Below, one piece after another: positions 51,591 to 61,191 of a stretch of 64,000 bases of DNA. Under the pieces are notes generated by a model. That model made no database searches. It worked only from the letters and a program-made list of their open reading frames with translations, and had not been told where the DNA came from. The stretch comes from JANXUR01 sp038229415 (GTDB taxonomy: Bacteria; Acidobacteriota; Terriglobia; Terriglobales; Acidobacteriaceae), in the NCBI GenBank assembly GCA_038229415.1, contig JBBROM010000016.1, positions 1 to 64,000 of the forward strand. Reading direction: 5' to 3'. Positions within the stretch are counted from its first letter, which is position 1. The number at the start of each line of letters is the position of its first letter. Both the position numbers and the translations under genes were made by a program.

Positions 51591-52613
51591 GTGAGTGACA
51601 GACCAGAGACCAAAGACATGCCCGACGACTCCGCTCCTCTGATCATCCTGGCGCCGCCACGGTCTTTTACCTCCGTGGTCTGCGCCATGCTAGGCCAGCA
51701 TCCTCAAATGTTTGCCTTCCCCGAGACCCATCTGTTTGCCGCCGACACACTTCGCCATTGGCGGCAGCTGTGCGACGAAGCCTCTTACCCCATGGCGGAT
51801 GGCTTGCTCCGGGTGGTGGCCGAGCTCTTCTTCGAGCGGCAAACCGAGGCAACCGTCGAACAGGCAATGCGATGGCTGCAGCGCCGCAGCCACCTCAGTG
51901 GAGGCGCTGTTTTTTCTCTCCTCGCCGAGCAGTCCGGCGCGCTGATTCCTGTGGACAAGAGCCCCAGCACCGTCTATGAAGCTGCCTCCATGGAACGCTG
52001 TGCCCACTGGTTTCCGCAGGCTCGCTACCTGCACCTGTTGCGGCATCCGCGCGGCTACAGCCGCTCCGTGCTGCACACCTTGGACCACTGCCGCCGTCGG
52101 GGTGTTTTCCCGTATTGGCTGTGGCACCTGGCAGCACAAGGCCCCGAACGCCCGGACGCAAGCACCGCCGCGCCCCGGAGCCACCCGAGCAAACGCGCCG
52201 AAGAGGCATCATCCGGGCCAGCGATCCTCGACCCCCAACATAGCTGGCTCTCGCTGCATGGCAACATCCTGCACTTTCTGCGGACACAGGACCCCGCTCG
52301 CTGCCTGTGCGTCCGTGGCGAGGACTTGCTGCGTGACCCGCAGCTTCACTTGACCACGGTCGCCCACTGGCTCGGGCTACGAACCGACGCAGAGGCCGTC
52401 GAAGCCATGCAGCATCCGGAACATTCGCCCTTCGCCGGGCCGGGGCCCGCCAACGCCCCCGGAGGGAATGACCCTTTCTTCCAGAAGGAACCGGCAGTTC
52501 GCCGCACCCGGGCACCCGAGGTCAGCCTGACCGGCGCGCTGGAGTGGAGAAGCGACAATGGCGGCTTTCAGCCCGAAGTGATCGCCCTGGCCCGTGAGTT
52601 TGGCTACCAGTAG
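51591..52613 (+). CDS. Sulfotransferase-family protein
   Basis: 340 residues from GTG 51591. The PAPS 5'-phosphosulfate loop reads LAPPRSFTSVVCAMLGQHP, and the 3'-phosphate region HLLRHPRGYSRSV is present. IPVDKSPSTVYEAASMERCA is also typical. A Pro/Ala/Ser-rich insert near residues 185-210 is probably a loop. It would transfer sulfate from PAPS, perhaps to the NRPS-PKS product; this is inferred from location. Confidence 0.82.
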   Translation: MSDRPETKDMPDDSAPLIILAPPRSFTSVVCAMLGQHPQMFAFPETHLFAADTLRHWRQLCDEASYPMADGLLRVVAELFFERQTEATVEQAMRWLQRRSHLSGGAVFSLLAEQSGALIPVDKSPSTVYEAASMERCAHWFPQARYLHLLRHPRGYSRSVLHTLDHCRRRGVFPYWLWHLAAQGPERPDASTAAPRSHPSKRAEEASSGPAILDPQHSWLSLHGNILHFLRTQDPARCLCVRGEDLLRDPQLHLTTVAHWLGLRTDAEAVEAMQHPEHSPFAGPGPANAPGGNDPFFQKEPAVRRTRAPEVSLTGALEWRSDNGGFQPEVIALAREFGYQ

Positions 52614-52698
52614 CCAGCCATGCCAAGTCACAATTCGCATTATTTGCTTTGAGATGAGAGGGGAACGATAAACCGGGAGACACTCCGGAATTGACACT

Positions 52699-52884
52699 GT
52701 GCCTCGACTAAATGAAAAATTCGCGGTTTGGCTGCGATATTGGCTACTGTGTGCCGGGTTTTTCGGGCCTTGCGGATCACCTCCGCCACAGGAACACCCA
52801 GCTGAGCAGGTAGCGTTCGACGGCATTAACATATGGGTCGCGAACCTCGGTGGCGGAACTGTAAGCAAACTCCCGGCATTCTAA
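52699..52884 (+). pseudogene. Truncated beta-propeller (YVTN/NHL-type) fragment
   Basis: 61 residues from a GTG. The C-terminal stretch QVAFDGINIWVANLGGGTVS is one blade-repeat of the FDGxNIWVANxGxxTVxKL kind, but the frame stops at once. The N-terminal half looks like a broken signal region. It is probably the remnant of a larger secreted propeller protein, between the sulfotransferase and a convergent regulator. Confidence 0.5.
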
Positions 52885-52915
52885 ACCCCAACGGGGACTC
52901 GAGCTGAAGCGCCAT

Positions 52916-54742
52916 CTAAGGCAGCAGACCAATCTTCCGTTCCAGTGCCTGAAACCTGAGCTGCGTCCGCAGGAGGTCGTAGACTGGGTCGGCCTGTAAA
53001 TAAAGCAGGTGCGGATCGTGCGAAGGATAGAGCTGATCCAGCACATCGAGGGCTTGCTCGGGTTCGCCTAGCGCTAAGTGCGTGACCACCAGCGCCGCTG
53101 GAGTCCGCCGCCCGCTTCCGCGATTCTGCTCCATCAATCGCTGGTGAGCCATCTGATAGCCGCGATATCCATTGCGTCGGTATGCCTGCCGAAGAGCCTC
53201 GGGCCAAGAGGCAAAGCGTCCAGCCTGTCCGCCTTCTTTGGCCATCAACTCGTACATCAAAGCCATCTGCTCCACTTCCCCTGCCTGGTTTCCCATCTGG
53301 CGATAGACATCCGCCAAGTACCAATGTGCGGGCTGGAAGTTTGCATCCATCTGCACCACCCCCTGATAGATCGCCTGCGCCTTTTCGTTTTGCCGCGCGA
53401 AATAATAGGCCTGCCCCAGGTCGGAGTTCACAATAAAGTTGGTGGGGTCGAGGCGCTGGGCGAGTTGCATCTGCTCGATCGCCTTGTCGTAGTGCCCTTG
53501 CGGATCAAGGTAGAGGCTTGCATACCAGTGGTGCGCGGGAGCGTAGTTGGGATTCAGTTGTAAAGCACGCTCAAACTCCCCCGCTGCCCCGCTCCAGTCA
53601 TGGTCGGCAAAGACCTTGATGCCGGCCAGCGCGGTATGGGCCTCGGCGGACGAGTCATCCAGTTCCAGGGCCTTAACCGCAGCGGCTCTTGCTCTAGCAA
53701 AGTCGTCCGGAGCAGTACCAGAGATTCCCAGTAACGTATAACTTTGGGCCAGCGCCGCATAGGCCGGAGCGTAATGTGAATCAGCGGCGATCGCCTTTTC
53801 AAAGTATCCCACCGCGCCGTTGATTCCGGTTCCGTCACGCCGATTCCACAGGTAGAGTCCACGTAAATACGCGTCATAAGCCTCGGCATTGGCTGGCCCA
53901 GTAGGCGCTGCCTGCGGACCGGTAGCGAGCTGAACCTGAATCTTGCTGGCGATAGCGTCGGCCACTTCCCGCTGTACGCTCAGCATGTCGCTCGTGCTGC
54001 GTTCGTAGTTCTGTGCCCACACATGCGTTTGGTCGCTCACGCGAATCAACTGGGCAGAGATGCGGGTGGCAAGACCATTGCGCCGCACACTTCCCTCCAG
54101 CACATAATTGACGCCGAGCTCCCGCCCGATCTGGGCAATATCTTCATGGGAGTTCTTGTACTTCATCGCGGAAGTACGCGCGATCACACCCAGCCGCTGC
54201 GGGTTCCAACGGCCTACGTCGGTGATCATCTCCTCGGTAAATCCGTCCGCAAAATACTCTTGCGCAGGGTCTCCGCTCAAATTTTGGAAGGGTAGAACCG
54301 CGAGCATATCCCGACGTGGGGTGGTCGAACTGAAAACCTGGCGATGCGCGACCCACCAGTAGCCCATAGCAGCCAACGCAATAGCGACCGCAAGACCCGC
54401 AGCCAGAAAAATCTTTACTTTGACACGATCTTCGGGTTGGGCGACGAGGGAAGCCTCGGCAATATCTGACCCCGAAATCCTCGACTCGGTCAGCCTTTCG
54501 GATGTAGCCGCATCTTCCCCTAGCTCCCCTGAGTCCGGGGAGCCGCTGTGCAGCCAGGCGTCCAGCTCGCGGGTATAGGCAAAAACTCGCCCCGGCCGGT
54601 CGCCGGGGATCCGCTGCACGGGCAGCCCGCGCTCTTTTTCCCAGCGCTGCACGGACCGAACCTCTCGGCCCAGATAATCGGCAATCCCCTTCCAGGAGTC
54701 GAGACGGTCACCCCGTTCGTCGTGTGGGTGCTCGCTACTCAT
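52916..54742 (-). CDS. Membrane-anchored HTH regulator with TolB-like and TPR domains
   Basis: 608 residues. A MerR/excisionase-like helix-turn-helix (SWKGIADYLGREVRSVQRWE) is at residues 16-45, a membrane segment (IFLAAGLAVAIALAAMGYWW) near 110-130, a FlgO/TolB-like domain (LAVLPFQNLSGDPAQEYFAD) near 145-275, and about six TPR units after 300. This architecture is frequent in Acidobacteriota and resembles CadC-type one-component regulators. Its targets are unknown, and its place beside the cluster may be coincidental. Confidence 0.85.
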   Translation of the reverse strand: MSSEHPHDERGDRLDSWKGIADYLGREVRSVQRWEKERGLPVQRIPGDRPGRVFAYTRELDAWLHSGSPDSGELGEDAATSERLTESRISGSDIAEASLVAQPEDRVKVKIFLAAGLAVAIALAAMGYWWVAHRQVFSSTTPRRDMLAVLPFQNLSGDPAQEYFADGFTEEMITDVGRWNPQRLGVIARTSAMKYKNSHEDIAQIGRELGVNYVLEGSVRRNGLATRISAQLIRVSDQTHVWAQNYERSTSDMLSVQREVADAIASKIQVQLATGPQAAPTGPANAEAYDAYLRGLYLWNRRDGTGINGAVGYFEKAIAADSHYAPAYAALAQSYTLLGISGTAPDDFARARAAAVKALELDDSSAEAHTALAGIKVFADHDWSGAAGEFERALQLNPNYAPAHHWYASLYLDPQGHYDKAIEQMQLAQRLDPTNFIVNSDLGQAYYFARQNEKAQAIYQGVVQMDANFQPAHWYLADVYRQMGNQAGEVEQMALMYELMAKEGGQAGRFASWPEALRQAYRRNGYRGYQMAHQRLMEQNRGSGRRTPAALVVTHLALGEPEQALDVLDQLYPSHDPHLLYLQADPVYDLLRTQLRFQALERKIGLLP

Positions 54743-54946
54743 GAGTCAGACCGGGTTGGCGGGGCCTTCGTCGCACAATGTCGCGGTTTGTCGTGCTAGG
54801 TCGCTTGTACTGAAATTACGCCAATTATAGCTTGCAGGCAGGGTAGATTCTGCTCACAGCAGCCCTCGCGGGTCACTAGCCTCTCGTTCTCCGGCTGGCC
54901 GTGCGGGCAAACAGGTCTTTCGCCCAAAAGAAAGCGAGATATTTTT

Positions 54947-55804
54947 ATGAAGCAAACTAAGATGCGGTTTCTGACTCTTGCTCTGGCCCTGCTGTTCACG
55001 CTTCCGGCTTTGGCGGCGCCACCCAAGTATACTTACAAAACGATTCAGCTCTCCGCGCAGGGTACTACCACCTATGGAATTAATGACATAGGAACTGTCT
55101 CCGGCTTCTATACGGATTCCAGCAATATCCAGCACGGCTATATGATTGCCGGGGGCAAAACCACGGTGCTGAACGTGCCGGGCGCGCAATTCACAGAGTG
55201 CTTTGGTATCAACAATCTAGGCCAGATCACCGGCTTCTACAACACCGCACAAAGCGTTGCAGTCGGCTTTATCTACACTAACGGCAATTTCACAGACGTG
55301 TCAGTCCCGGGCTCCAGCGGCACCATCGCCTACGGCATCAACGACGCCGGGCAGGTAGTGGGCCAGTTCAACGATCAGGTGGGCACCCACGGCTTCCTGT
55401 TCAATGGTTCGACGTATCAGACCTATGACGTCCCCGGCGCGTCCACCAGCATCGCGATCGGCGTGAATCTGGCCGGCCAGATCACCTTCCAGTGGTACGA
55501 CTCCTCGGGCTTCTTGCATTCGTCCTTATATAACGGCTCAACGTACCACGAACTGCGAGCCCCGGGCGCGGTCACTACGGGCGTCCACGCCATCAATAAT
55601 CAAGGCAGAATGGGTCTTTTCTATACCGATGCGGCGGGCGTGGAACACGGAGCCATCCTCAGCGGTTCGATCTATACCACGCTTGACGATCCGGCTGGAA
55701 CCGCCACGAGTGTGGATTCTGTGAACTCCAAGAATCAGGTGACCGGTAATTTTATCCCGATCGGCTCTACGATACGGCAAGGTTTCCGGGGACTTCCGCA
55801 GTAA
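54947..55804 (+). CDS. HAF-repeat secreted protein
   Basis: 285 residues with a signal peptide (FLTLALALLFTLPALAAP). The mature part contains about five repeats of the type TTTYGINDIGTVSGFYTD, ...YGINDAGQVVGQFND, ending in VNSKNQVTGNF, the extracellular HAF repeat. No catalytic site is recognised. It is divergent from the HTH-TPR regulator, with about 200 bp between. Confidence 0.85.
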   Translation: MKQTKMRFLTLALALLFTLPALAAPPKYTYKTIQLSAQGTTTYGINDIGTVSGFYTDSSNIQHGYMIAGGKTTVLNVPGAQFTECFGINNLGQITGFYNTAQSVAVGFIYTNGNFTDVSVPGSSGTIAYGINDAGQVVGQFNDQVGTHGFLFNGSTYQTYDVPGASTSIAIGVNLAGQITFQWYDSSGFLHSSLYNGSTYHELRAPGAVTTGVHAINNQGRMGLFYTDAAGVEHGAILSGSIYTTLDDPAGTATSVDSVNSKNQVTGNFIPIGSTIRQGFRGLPQ

Positions 55805-56186
55805 AGGATGAAGGAAGCCAAAGCATTTCCAGGGCATGGCTGGATTTTTTTATGCGAGCATGGGGCGGTCCGACCACCCGCCCTAACATCCATGGCATCT
55901 CAGGGCAGTTCGTCTTTTCCAGTGTTACAGCGAGGTTTTCCCGCCTCACCTTGGCGGCCAGGGTGCCACATTCGGACAGAGTGCCTTGCCCTTCCGCATT
56001 GATCATGACGAGAAGTTCAATGAGACGACGCAACTTGCCCTACGCCCCCAGCTGTCGCTGTGCCAAGCTTGCGTAGATGACTTTGAGAAAGTGTCCTAGT
56101 CGCAAGACTGAATAAAAGCAGAAGTGTACAAAGGCGAAGAGCGTTCTGGATCAACCCCATAAGCTGAAATCCGGGCAGACCTCGCG
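55805..56186. other. Intergenic region without recognised gene
   Basis: A 267-base minus-strand frame (55,767-56,033) overlaps the HAF gene and has no family feature or ribosome binding site. No clear promoter, hairpin or repeat is visible. Confidence 0.4.
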
Positions 56187-59100
56187 TCAATGGGTAACGC
56201 TAAGCGCGACCGTGCCGACGGTTCGCTGAGCGCCACTGTGGATTTCGGTAGCAGACACGGTTATGGAATACATGTTGGTTCCTCCCCCTCCGCCTCCGCC
56301 AGGCGAGCTGGTACCGCCTCCTCCGCAAGCGGTGGCGACAAGCAGCATCGTGAAGGCGAGCGCGATCACCGCCGCGAGCCGCTTTCGGCGCATCCGCGCA
56401 ATCGCGAGGAGCCCAAACACCGGCAAACAAGTAAGTGCAAGTGCAAACACTAGGGCCGGGTGGCGCGAGGGGGGCAGCGACTTTGCGACTGACGACGCGA
56501 AGAACGTTACTTTGACGGACGTGGGGGAGCCTGCGCCTGGGCTGGTGATATTGGGCGAAAAGCTGCATGAAATCTGCGAGCTTGCAGAGCACGACAAACT
56601 CACCGTACCGGTGAAGCCTGTAGTTGCCATCAGGGTCGCGGTCAGAGTCGCGGTGCCCGACCGTTGCAAAGACAGCGAATTGCCGCTCAGTGTGCCGCTA
56701 AAGTCCGCGACCGTGAAGGGGTAGGTTGCCGAATGCACTAGCTGACCGTAGGTGCCGGTAATGGTGACATTGTGTGTCCCTGTGGCGGTTCCGGCTGGGA
56801 CGGTGATTGAAACGATCGAGTAGAAAGTTGAGTTTTGCGCGACGCCAGCGGTCTGGGCCGTACAGGTCGCGCCGAAATCGGTGCTGCAGGTCAGCGTAAT
56901 CTCCGCGTTGATTTGGTTCTCGCCCGTGACCGTGATCTGGGTCTGGATCGAGGTGCCGACGATTCCCCACGCTGGAGACAGAGCAGAACCGAGCACGAAG
57001 TCATTGATCGCGAGTGTGGCAGGTGAGCTGTACGTCATCCCGCTACTGGCGATGACGACCTGGAATGGATAGTTTCCGGCCGCTATGCCAGCAGGCGTGG
57101 TCACGGTGAAGCTGTCGCCGCTGGAGTCTTGGCCGTTGGCGGAAAAGGCGCACACTGCTCCGGACGGCAGCCCGCTGCATGACAAGCTGTAGGGCGGAAT
57201 TGCGAAAAAACTGACGCTATCCGTTCCCACGCCCGGCGAGGTGGAATCGATCGTGGGCCAATCCACGTTGTCGAAAAGGGGCGAGCTGTCAACCAGGAAC
57301 GTAGCCCGCTTAGTGAAGTTGGCATCGCTGGCGACAACCGGGACGTAGAGGGAGCCGTTATCAGAGGCCGCGCTGGTGAAAACGACGGTGGTCGACGCAG
57401 GAGCGCCGGGGGCCACCGTGAGTTGGGGTGACCCAAAAGTGCATGACTCACCTGCTGACAGGGGCGTGCAACTCAGGTTCACGGTCGAAGAGTAATTGCC
57501 ATCCGCCGTCAGCGTTAGGGTGACCGGCGCTGCTGAAAATCCGGGGTAGATCGTCTGCTTGGTGGTCGGGGAAACACTGGCTTCATAGCCGAGAGCGTAG
57601 CTAATCGAACCGTAGGCGGTTGCGGTGTCGGTGCCCAAAGTGGCATTAATGTCGAAGACCTGCTGATAGTTGTAGGCCGGTTCCACCGTGAAGCAGAACT
57701 GCTGGGCCAGCACACCGGCGGGAATCACAAGCGAGGAAGCCAACTCGATGCCGGTGACGCTGGTGGAGAGGGTGACGGTCTGATCGGTGGCCCCGGCGAC
57801 ATTGGGATATACCCAACCACAGCCGGTGCCTCCCGAAAAGCGCTCCGCTGCGAGCCCGATTTGCAGGGATTGGGCGGGTACCCCTTTGTACACCCTCATG
57901 CCAATGCCAATTCCATCGAGCTCGACCATGTCCGCGATGCCATCGCCGTTGAGATCGGTGGCGAACTGCGGATAACCGCCGACGGTGTTGAACGGATAAA
58001 CGTTATACGTCGGAAGGAATGTACCGTCGCCGTTGCCGGAGAGAAATTGAAGGTAAGGGATGCCTACCACGCCCGTAGAGGACAGAAAAACTTGGGCGGC
58101 GGCAACGTCAATCGTGCCGTTTCCGTTGAAATCGTGTAAGAGCGAGCCTGCAAGGGGATCACCAAACTCGAGGTAGGGCTCAGCGTAAATGGGATCGCCA
58201 GCATATGGCGAAATAGTGGCATCCAAGTTGAAGGTTGCGCCGCCCTTGTTAAGGTAGCTGATGAGGTTTGGGACACCGGCCCCCTGGCCGGAGCCAAGCT
58301 GAATGGTAGACGCATAACTCACCAGGTCGGGCAAGCCGTCCCCATTCAGGTCAGCCATGCTAACGGGTTGCGCGCCGTTCAGGACAACCTGACCCGACTG
58401 AAACGTGCCATCGCCATTACCAAGGAATACCCAGACCGCGCCGTTAGCAGTGCCGTAGCCATTGGCGGTGGTGTAGACGATGATGTCGAGCTTACCGTCG
58501 TGATTGACATCAGTGGCAATGCAGCGTGAGATGTCCTGATTGCCGTCCGCGAAAGAAAGAACCGCACCAGCGGTGAAGGTACCGTTTCCATTGCCGAGGA
58601 AGGTAGAGACGGCCTTGGACTTCAGGCTGGCCTGCGGCGCGACCGCTACGAAGTCCAGCTTGCCGTCGCGGTTGAAGTCGCCGACGGCAAGTAATGCGTC
58701 CGCGCCAGCCGGGGTTGTGATGAGTGGCGTGCCGAAGCTGCCATCGCCGTTGCCCGGCATAAAGATGACAAACGACGATCCGAAGGAATACTCGATACTC
58801 TGGCCCACCGCGATGAGATCGGGGTGACCGGTATTGCGAAAATCGCCGGTGCGGAAATCACCAACCGGCATGGTGCCGAATAGCACACCCATATCCGAGC
58901 TGATGGCTGGGGAGAATCGCCCGGTGCCGTCGTTGAGCAGCGCTGCAACGTGGTAATTCTGGTTAGAATTGCTATCCACGATAGCTAACATGTCCGGCTT
59001 GCCGTCGCCGTTCAGATCCGCAAAGATCATGCTCAGGAAGGGATCATTGATTGCTCCCGAGGTAGCTTCACTGTAAAAGATGCCCTCGGGAAAGCCGAAA

Positions 59101-60617
59101 TCGCCGGTTCCATTGTTTAGGAAAACGGTCGCAGTGTCTGTTTCCGTATCGGCTGTTACGATGTCGGGATGACCGTCACGGTTGAAGTCCGCCACGGCCA
59201 GCGAAAAGGCTTCACTCGGTCCAACATATCCCCGGCCCACTTGGAAGTTGCCCTTGCCGTCGCCGAGCGCGACGGCGACGCTTGTGCCTCCATCCGCACC
59301 TGCCGCGGAAACGTCGAAAGTGGTGCCGAGATGAAGTGAGGTCGTGACCAGGTCGAGATTGCCGTCGCCGTCCACATCTGCCACGCGAATTGCTGCGGCG
59401 CCGTCGCCCATACGGGTGAGAGTTGTATTCCCGAAGTTACCCTTGCAATCTCCCAAGGCGGTGGCTACGGAGCCGTAGGCATTTGCCACTGCGGCGTCCA
59501 GGCAGCCATCGCCGTTAAGGTCGGCCAGTCTCCCATCGCTCGTTTGCGTAAAGGCCCCGTTATCCAGGACCTGCTGGCCAACCGTGAAGCCAGACTGGCC
59601 ATTGTTGATAAAAATCTGCGCCCCTGTGTCCCCGGGACTTGTGATCAAAAGGTCAGGCAATCCGTCGCCGTTTACGTCGCCGGAGAAGACTGTGCCCGCC
59701 GGGCTGTTGAAGGTCGAGCCCGCGCTGATAACCGGAGTGCCGAAGTTCCCTGTGCCATCCCCGGGGAGCAAAGCAATACACTGATTGGAGAACGGGCCAT
59801 AACAGGAGCCCTGCATGGCGACTACAAGGTCGAGGTTCCCGCTACCGGTAAAGTCGTCGGCAACAACGGCTGCGGGGAGCGCGGGCACGCTGTATTCGGT
59901 CTCGTAGCCGAAGGTACCGTCGCCGTTGCCACGCAATACACCGATGGATTGGCTGTCATACTCGGCGACGATGAGGTCGAGGATGCCGCGATGAGCGAGG
60001 TCAGCTGCGATCATCGAGACGGGTGTCAGGCCCTTGGTTAGGGGAATGACGCTCGGCAATCGGAAGGTACCGTCGCCGAGTCCGGCGTAAAACCAGAGTT
60101 CGTCGGAGTTGCCGGAAGCCACCACGAAATCCTGGAAACTGTCTCCATTAAAGTCGCCGGTAACGATGGCGGTGGGGATCGCGCCAGCGGGCAGCGACGG
60201 CCTCTGCTGGATGCCAGGAAAGGTTTGGCCAGTGGCTGCATTGCGGTGAGCGGCGGTCAGAGCGGTACGAGCGCGCAGGCGCTGTTGGGCCGAATCCTGA
60301 CGCGCCTTGCGGCGACCCATCAGCACGCTGCCGGGAGAGATCGTTCCTGGGTGTGGTCTCACTCGCTTCGTAAGGAAGCGCTCGCCGACCTCAGGCGGCT
60401 TAGATGGGAGCGACGAATTGCCAACAAATCGCGATGGCGGGGCTTGCGCAGCGGCAACTCCGAGGGGCAGAAGTACCACACCCAAACTGAACGCCAGGAA
60501 CTTTCCCGAGACGCTGTTCGTAACCCTTTTGCTGAAAGCCAAGCAACACCTGCTGTGCCCGCACCAGCGAGCCGCGTATGATTTGTGGATCGTCCCATTG
60601 AGTAGATGCACGTGCAT
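56187..60617 (-). CDS. Very large VCBS/FG-GAP-repeat secreted protein
   Basis: About 1476 residues from the ATG at 60617; GTG 60665 and ATG 60653 are alternatives. A hydrophobic signal (SGKFLAFSLGVVLLPLGVAAA) precedes ~16 VCBS/FG-GAP repeats (GDFNGDSFQDFVVASG, ADLNGDGKPDMLA, DVNGDGLPDLLI), which bind Ca2+ in DxNGDG loops and form propellers. Several Ig-like beta domains follow. The end shows a hydrophobic stretch, ARMRRKR, another hydrophobic stretch and TACGGGG, then a short Ig-like tail. It is probably surface-exposed and adhesive. It appears intact. Confidence 0.85.
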   Translation of the reverse strand: MHVHLLNGTIHKSYAARWCGHSRCCLAFSKRVTNSVSGKFLAFSLGVVLLPLGVAAAQAPPSRFVGNSSLPSKPPEVGERFLTKRVRPHPGTISPGSVLMGRRKARQDSAQQRLRARTALTAAHRNAATGQTFPGIQQRPSLPAGAIPTAIVTGDFNGDSFQDFVVASGNSDELWFYAGLGDGTFRLPSVIPLTKGLTPVSMIAADLAHRGILDLIVAEYDSQSIGVLRGNGDGTFGYETEYSVPALPAAVVADDFTGSGNLDLVVAMQGSCYGPFSNQCIALLPGDGTGNFGTPVISAGSTFNSPAGTVFSGDVNGDGLPDLLITSPGDTGAQIFINNGQSGFTVGQQVLDNGAFTQTSDGRLADLNGDGCLDAAVANAYGSVATALGDCKGNFGNTTLTRMGDGAAAIRVADVDGDGNLDLVTTSLHLGTTFDVSAAGADGGTSVAVALGDGKGNFQVGRGYVGPSEAFSLAVADFNRDGHPDIVTADTETDTATVFLNNGTGDFGFPEGIFYSEATSGAINDPFLSMIFADLNGDGKPDMLAIVDSNSNQNYHVAALLNDGTGRFSPAISSDMGVLFGTMPVGDFRTGDFRNTGHPDLIAVGQSIEYSFGSSFVIFMPGNGDGSFGTPLITTPAGADALLAVGDFNRDGKLDFVAVAPQASLKSKAVSTFLGNGNGTFTAGAVLSFADGNQDISRCIATDVNHDGKLDIIVYTTANGYGTANGAVWVFLGNGDGTFQSGQVVLNGAQPVSMADLNGDGLPDLVSYASTIQLGSGQGAGVPNLISYLNKGGATFNLDATISPYAGDPIYAEPYLEFGDPLAGSLLHDFNGNGTIDVAAAQVFLSSTGVVGIPYLQFLSGNGDGTFLPTYNVYPFNTVGGYPQFATDLNGDGIADMVELDGIGIGMRVYKGVPAQSLQIGLAAERFSGGTGCGWVYPNVAGATDQTVTLSTSVTGIELASSLVIPAGVLAQQFCFTVEPAYNYQQVFDINATLGTDTATAYGSISYALGYEASVSPTTKQTIYPGFSAAPVTLTLTADGNYSSTVNLSCTPLSAGESCTFGSPQLTVAPGAPASTTVVFTSAASDNGSLYVPVVASDANFTKRATFLVDSSPLFDNVDWPTIDSTSPGVGTDSVSFFAIPPYSLSCSGLPSGAVCAFSANGQDSSGDSFTVTTPAGIAAGNYPFQVVIASSGMTYSSPATLAINDFVLGSALSPAWGIVGTSIQTQITVTGENQINAEITLTCSTDFGATCTAQTAGVAQNSTFYSIVSITVPAGTATGTHNVTITGTYGQLVHSATYPFTVADFSGTLSGNSLSLQRSGTATLTATLMATTGFTGTVSLSCSASSQISCSFSPNITSPGAGSPTSVKVTFFASSVAKSLPPSRHPALVFALALTCLPVFGLLAIARMRRKRLAAVIALAFTMLLVATACGGGGTSSPGGGGGGGTNMYSITVSATEIHSGAQRTVGTVALSVTH

Positions 60618-60679
60618 CGTATCAGAACGGCCTGAGAGCACGAAACCCCTCATTTGCTTGGACACCCTAAAACGCTACT

Positions 60680-60774
60680 CTACTTTCTCCTGATGCAGAA
60701 TGCACGAATGCCGCTTATCTTATTTTGTATACAATAAGTTACAGAAATATCTCGGCTCTGGAGACTCAAATCGC
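60680..60774. repeat. Diverged ~90-bp repeat with TTGTATACAA, right copy
   Basis: CTACTTTC, GATGCAG, CGCTTATC, TTGTATACAA (60725-60734), AATATCTCGG-CTCTGGAGACTCAAA occur in the same order as at 37,220-37,310, about three quarters identical by eye. A partial TTGTATACA occurs again at 61,153-61,161. The gap to 61,113 has only a weak cysteine-containing minus-strand frame (60,766-61,011) that I do not call. Confidence 0.65.
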
Positions 60775-61113
60775 TAGGTTGGTTGCGCCGCGTTCGTGGG
60801 CCAGCGACTGTCGTTGTTCTTCGGAGGTCAGATCCTCGATATGAGGCCGTAGCCTAAAACACCCGAAACAACGCGTCAGAAATGGAAACTGACAACTGTC
60901 GCAGAATAGGCATGGCTCGAGTCGGCCCGAATGCTCCAGCTTGACGGAGAGTGCGCGTCTCCGGCTTGGGACGGGGAACAACCCCCCAATAACGCCCGCC
61001 TCTGCAACCAAATGCGCCCACGCATGGGGGACTCGGGGAACAGAGTCAGAACGTCATTGCGGAGATTTGGTGACTCGAAGGTGCAATGAATACTTTCGTT
61101 TTTGCCCAAACTC

Positions 61114-61152
61114 AAAGAGCCTGCCCGGTGTGCAATCGGGCAGGCTCTTTTC
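61114..61152. terminator. Strong bidirectional terminator
   Basis: AAAGAGCCTGCCCG (61114-61127) pairs with CGGGCAGGCTCTTT (61137-61150), followed by TTCTTG; the opposite strand has TTTGAGTTTG. It lies just downstream of the Asp-box gene and should end its transcript. Confidence 0.8.
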
Positions 61153-61191
61153 TTGTATACATGTGTATCATGTGCAGGCCGCTCTTTAAGG

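Noticed and set aside
55767..56033. 88-residue minus-strand ORF
   Set aside because: It overlaps the HAF-repeat gene and has no supporting motif or start signal.
37220..60774. Clean att-site pair of an integrative element
   Set aside because: The two repeats are too diverged for recent site-specific integration and no integrase gene is present; it is kept only as a weaker hypothesis.
60766..61011. Cysteine-rich minus-strand ORF
   Set aside because: It has no ribosome binding site, overlaps the repeat, and shows no recognisable zinc-finger spacing or homologue.
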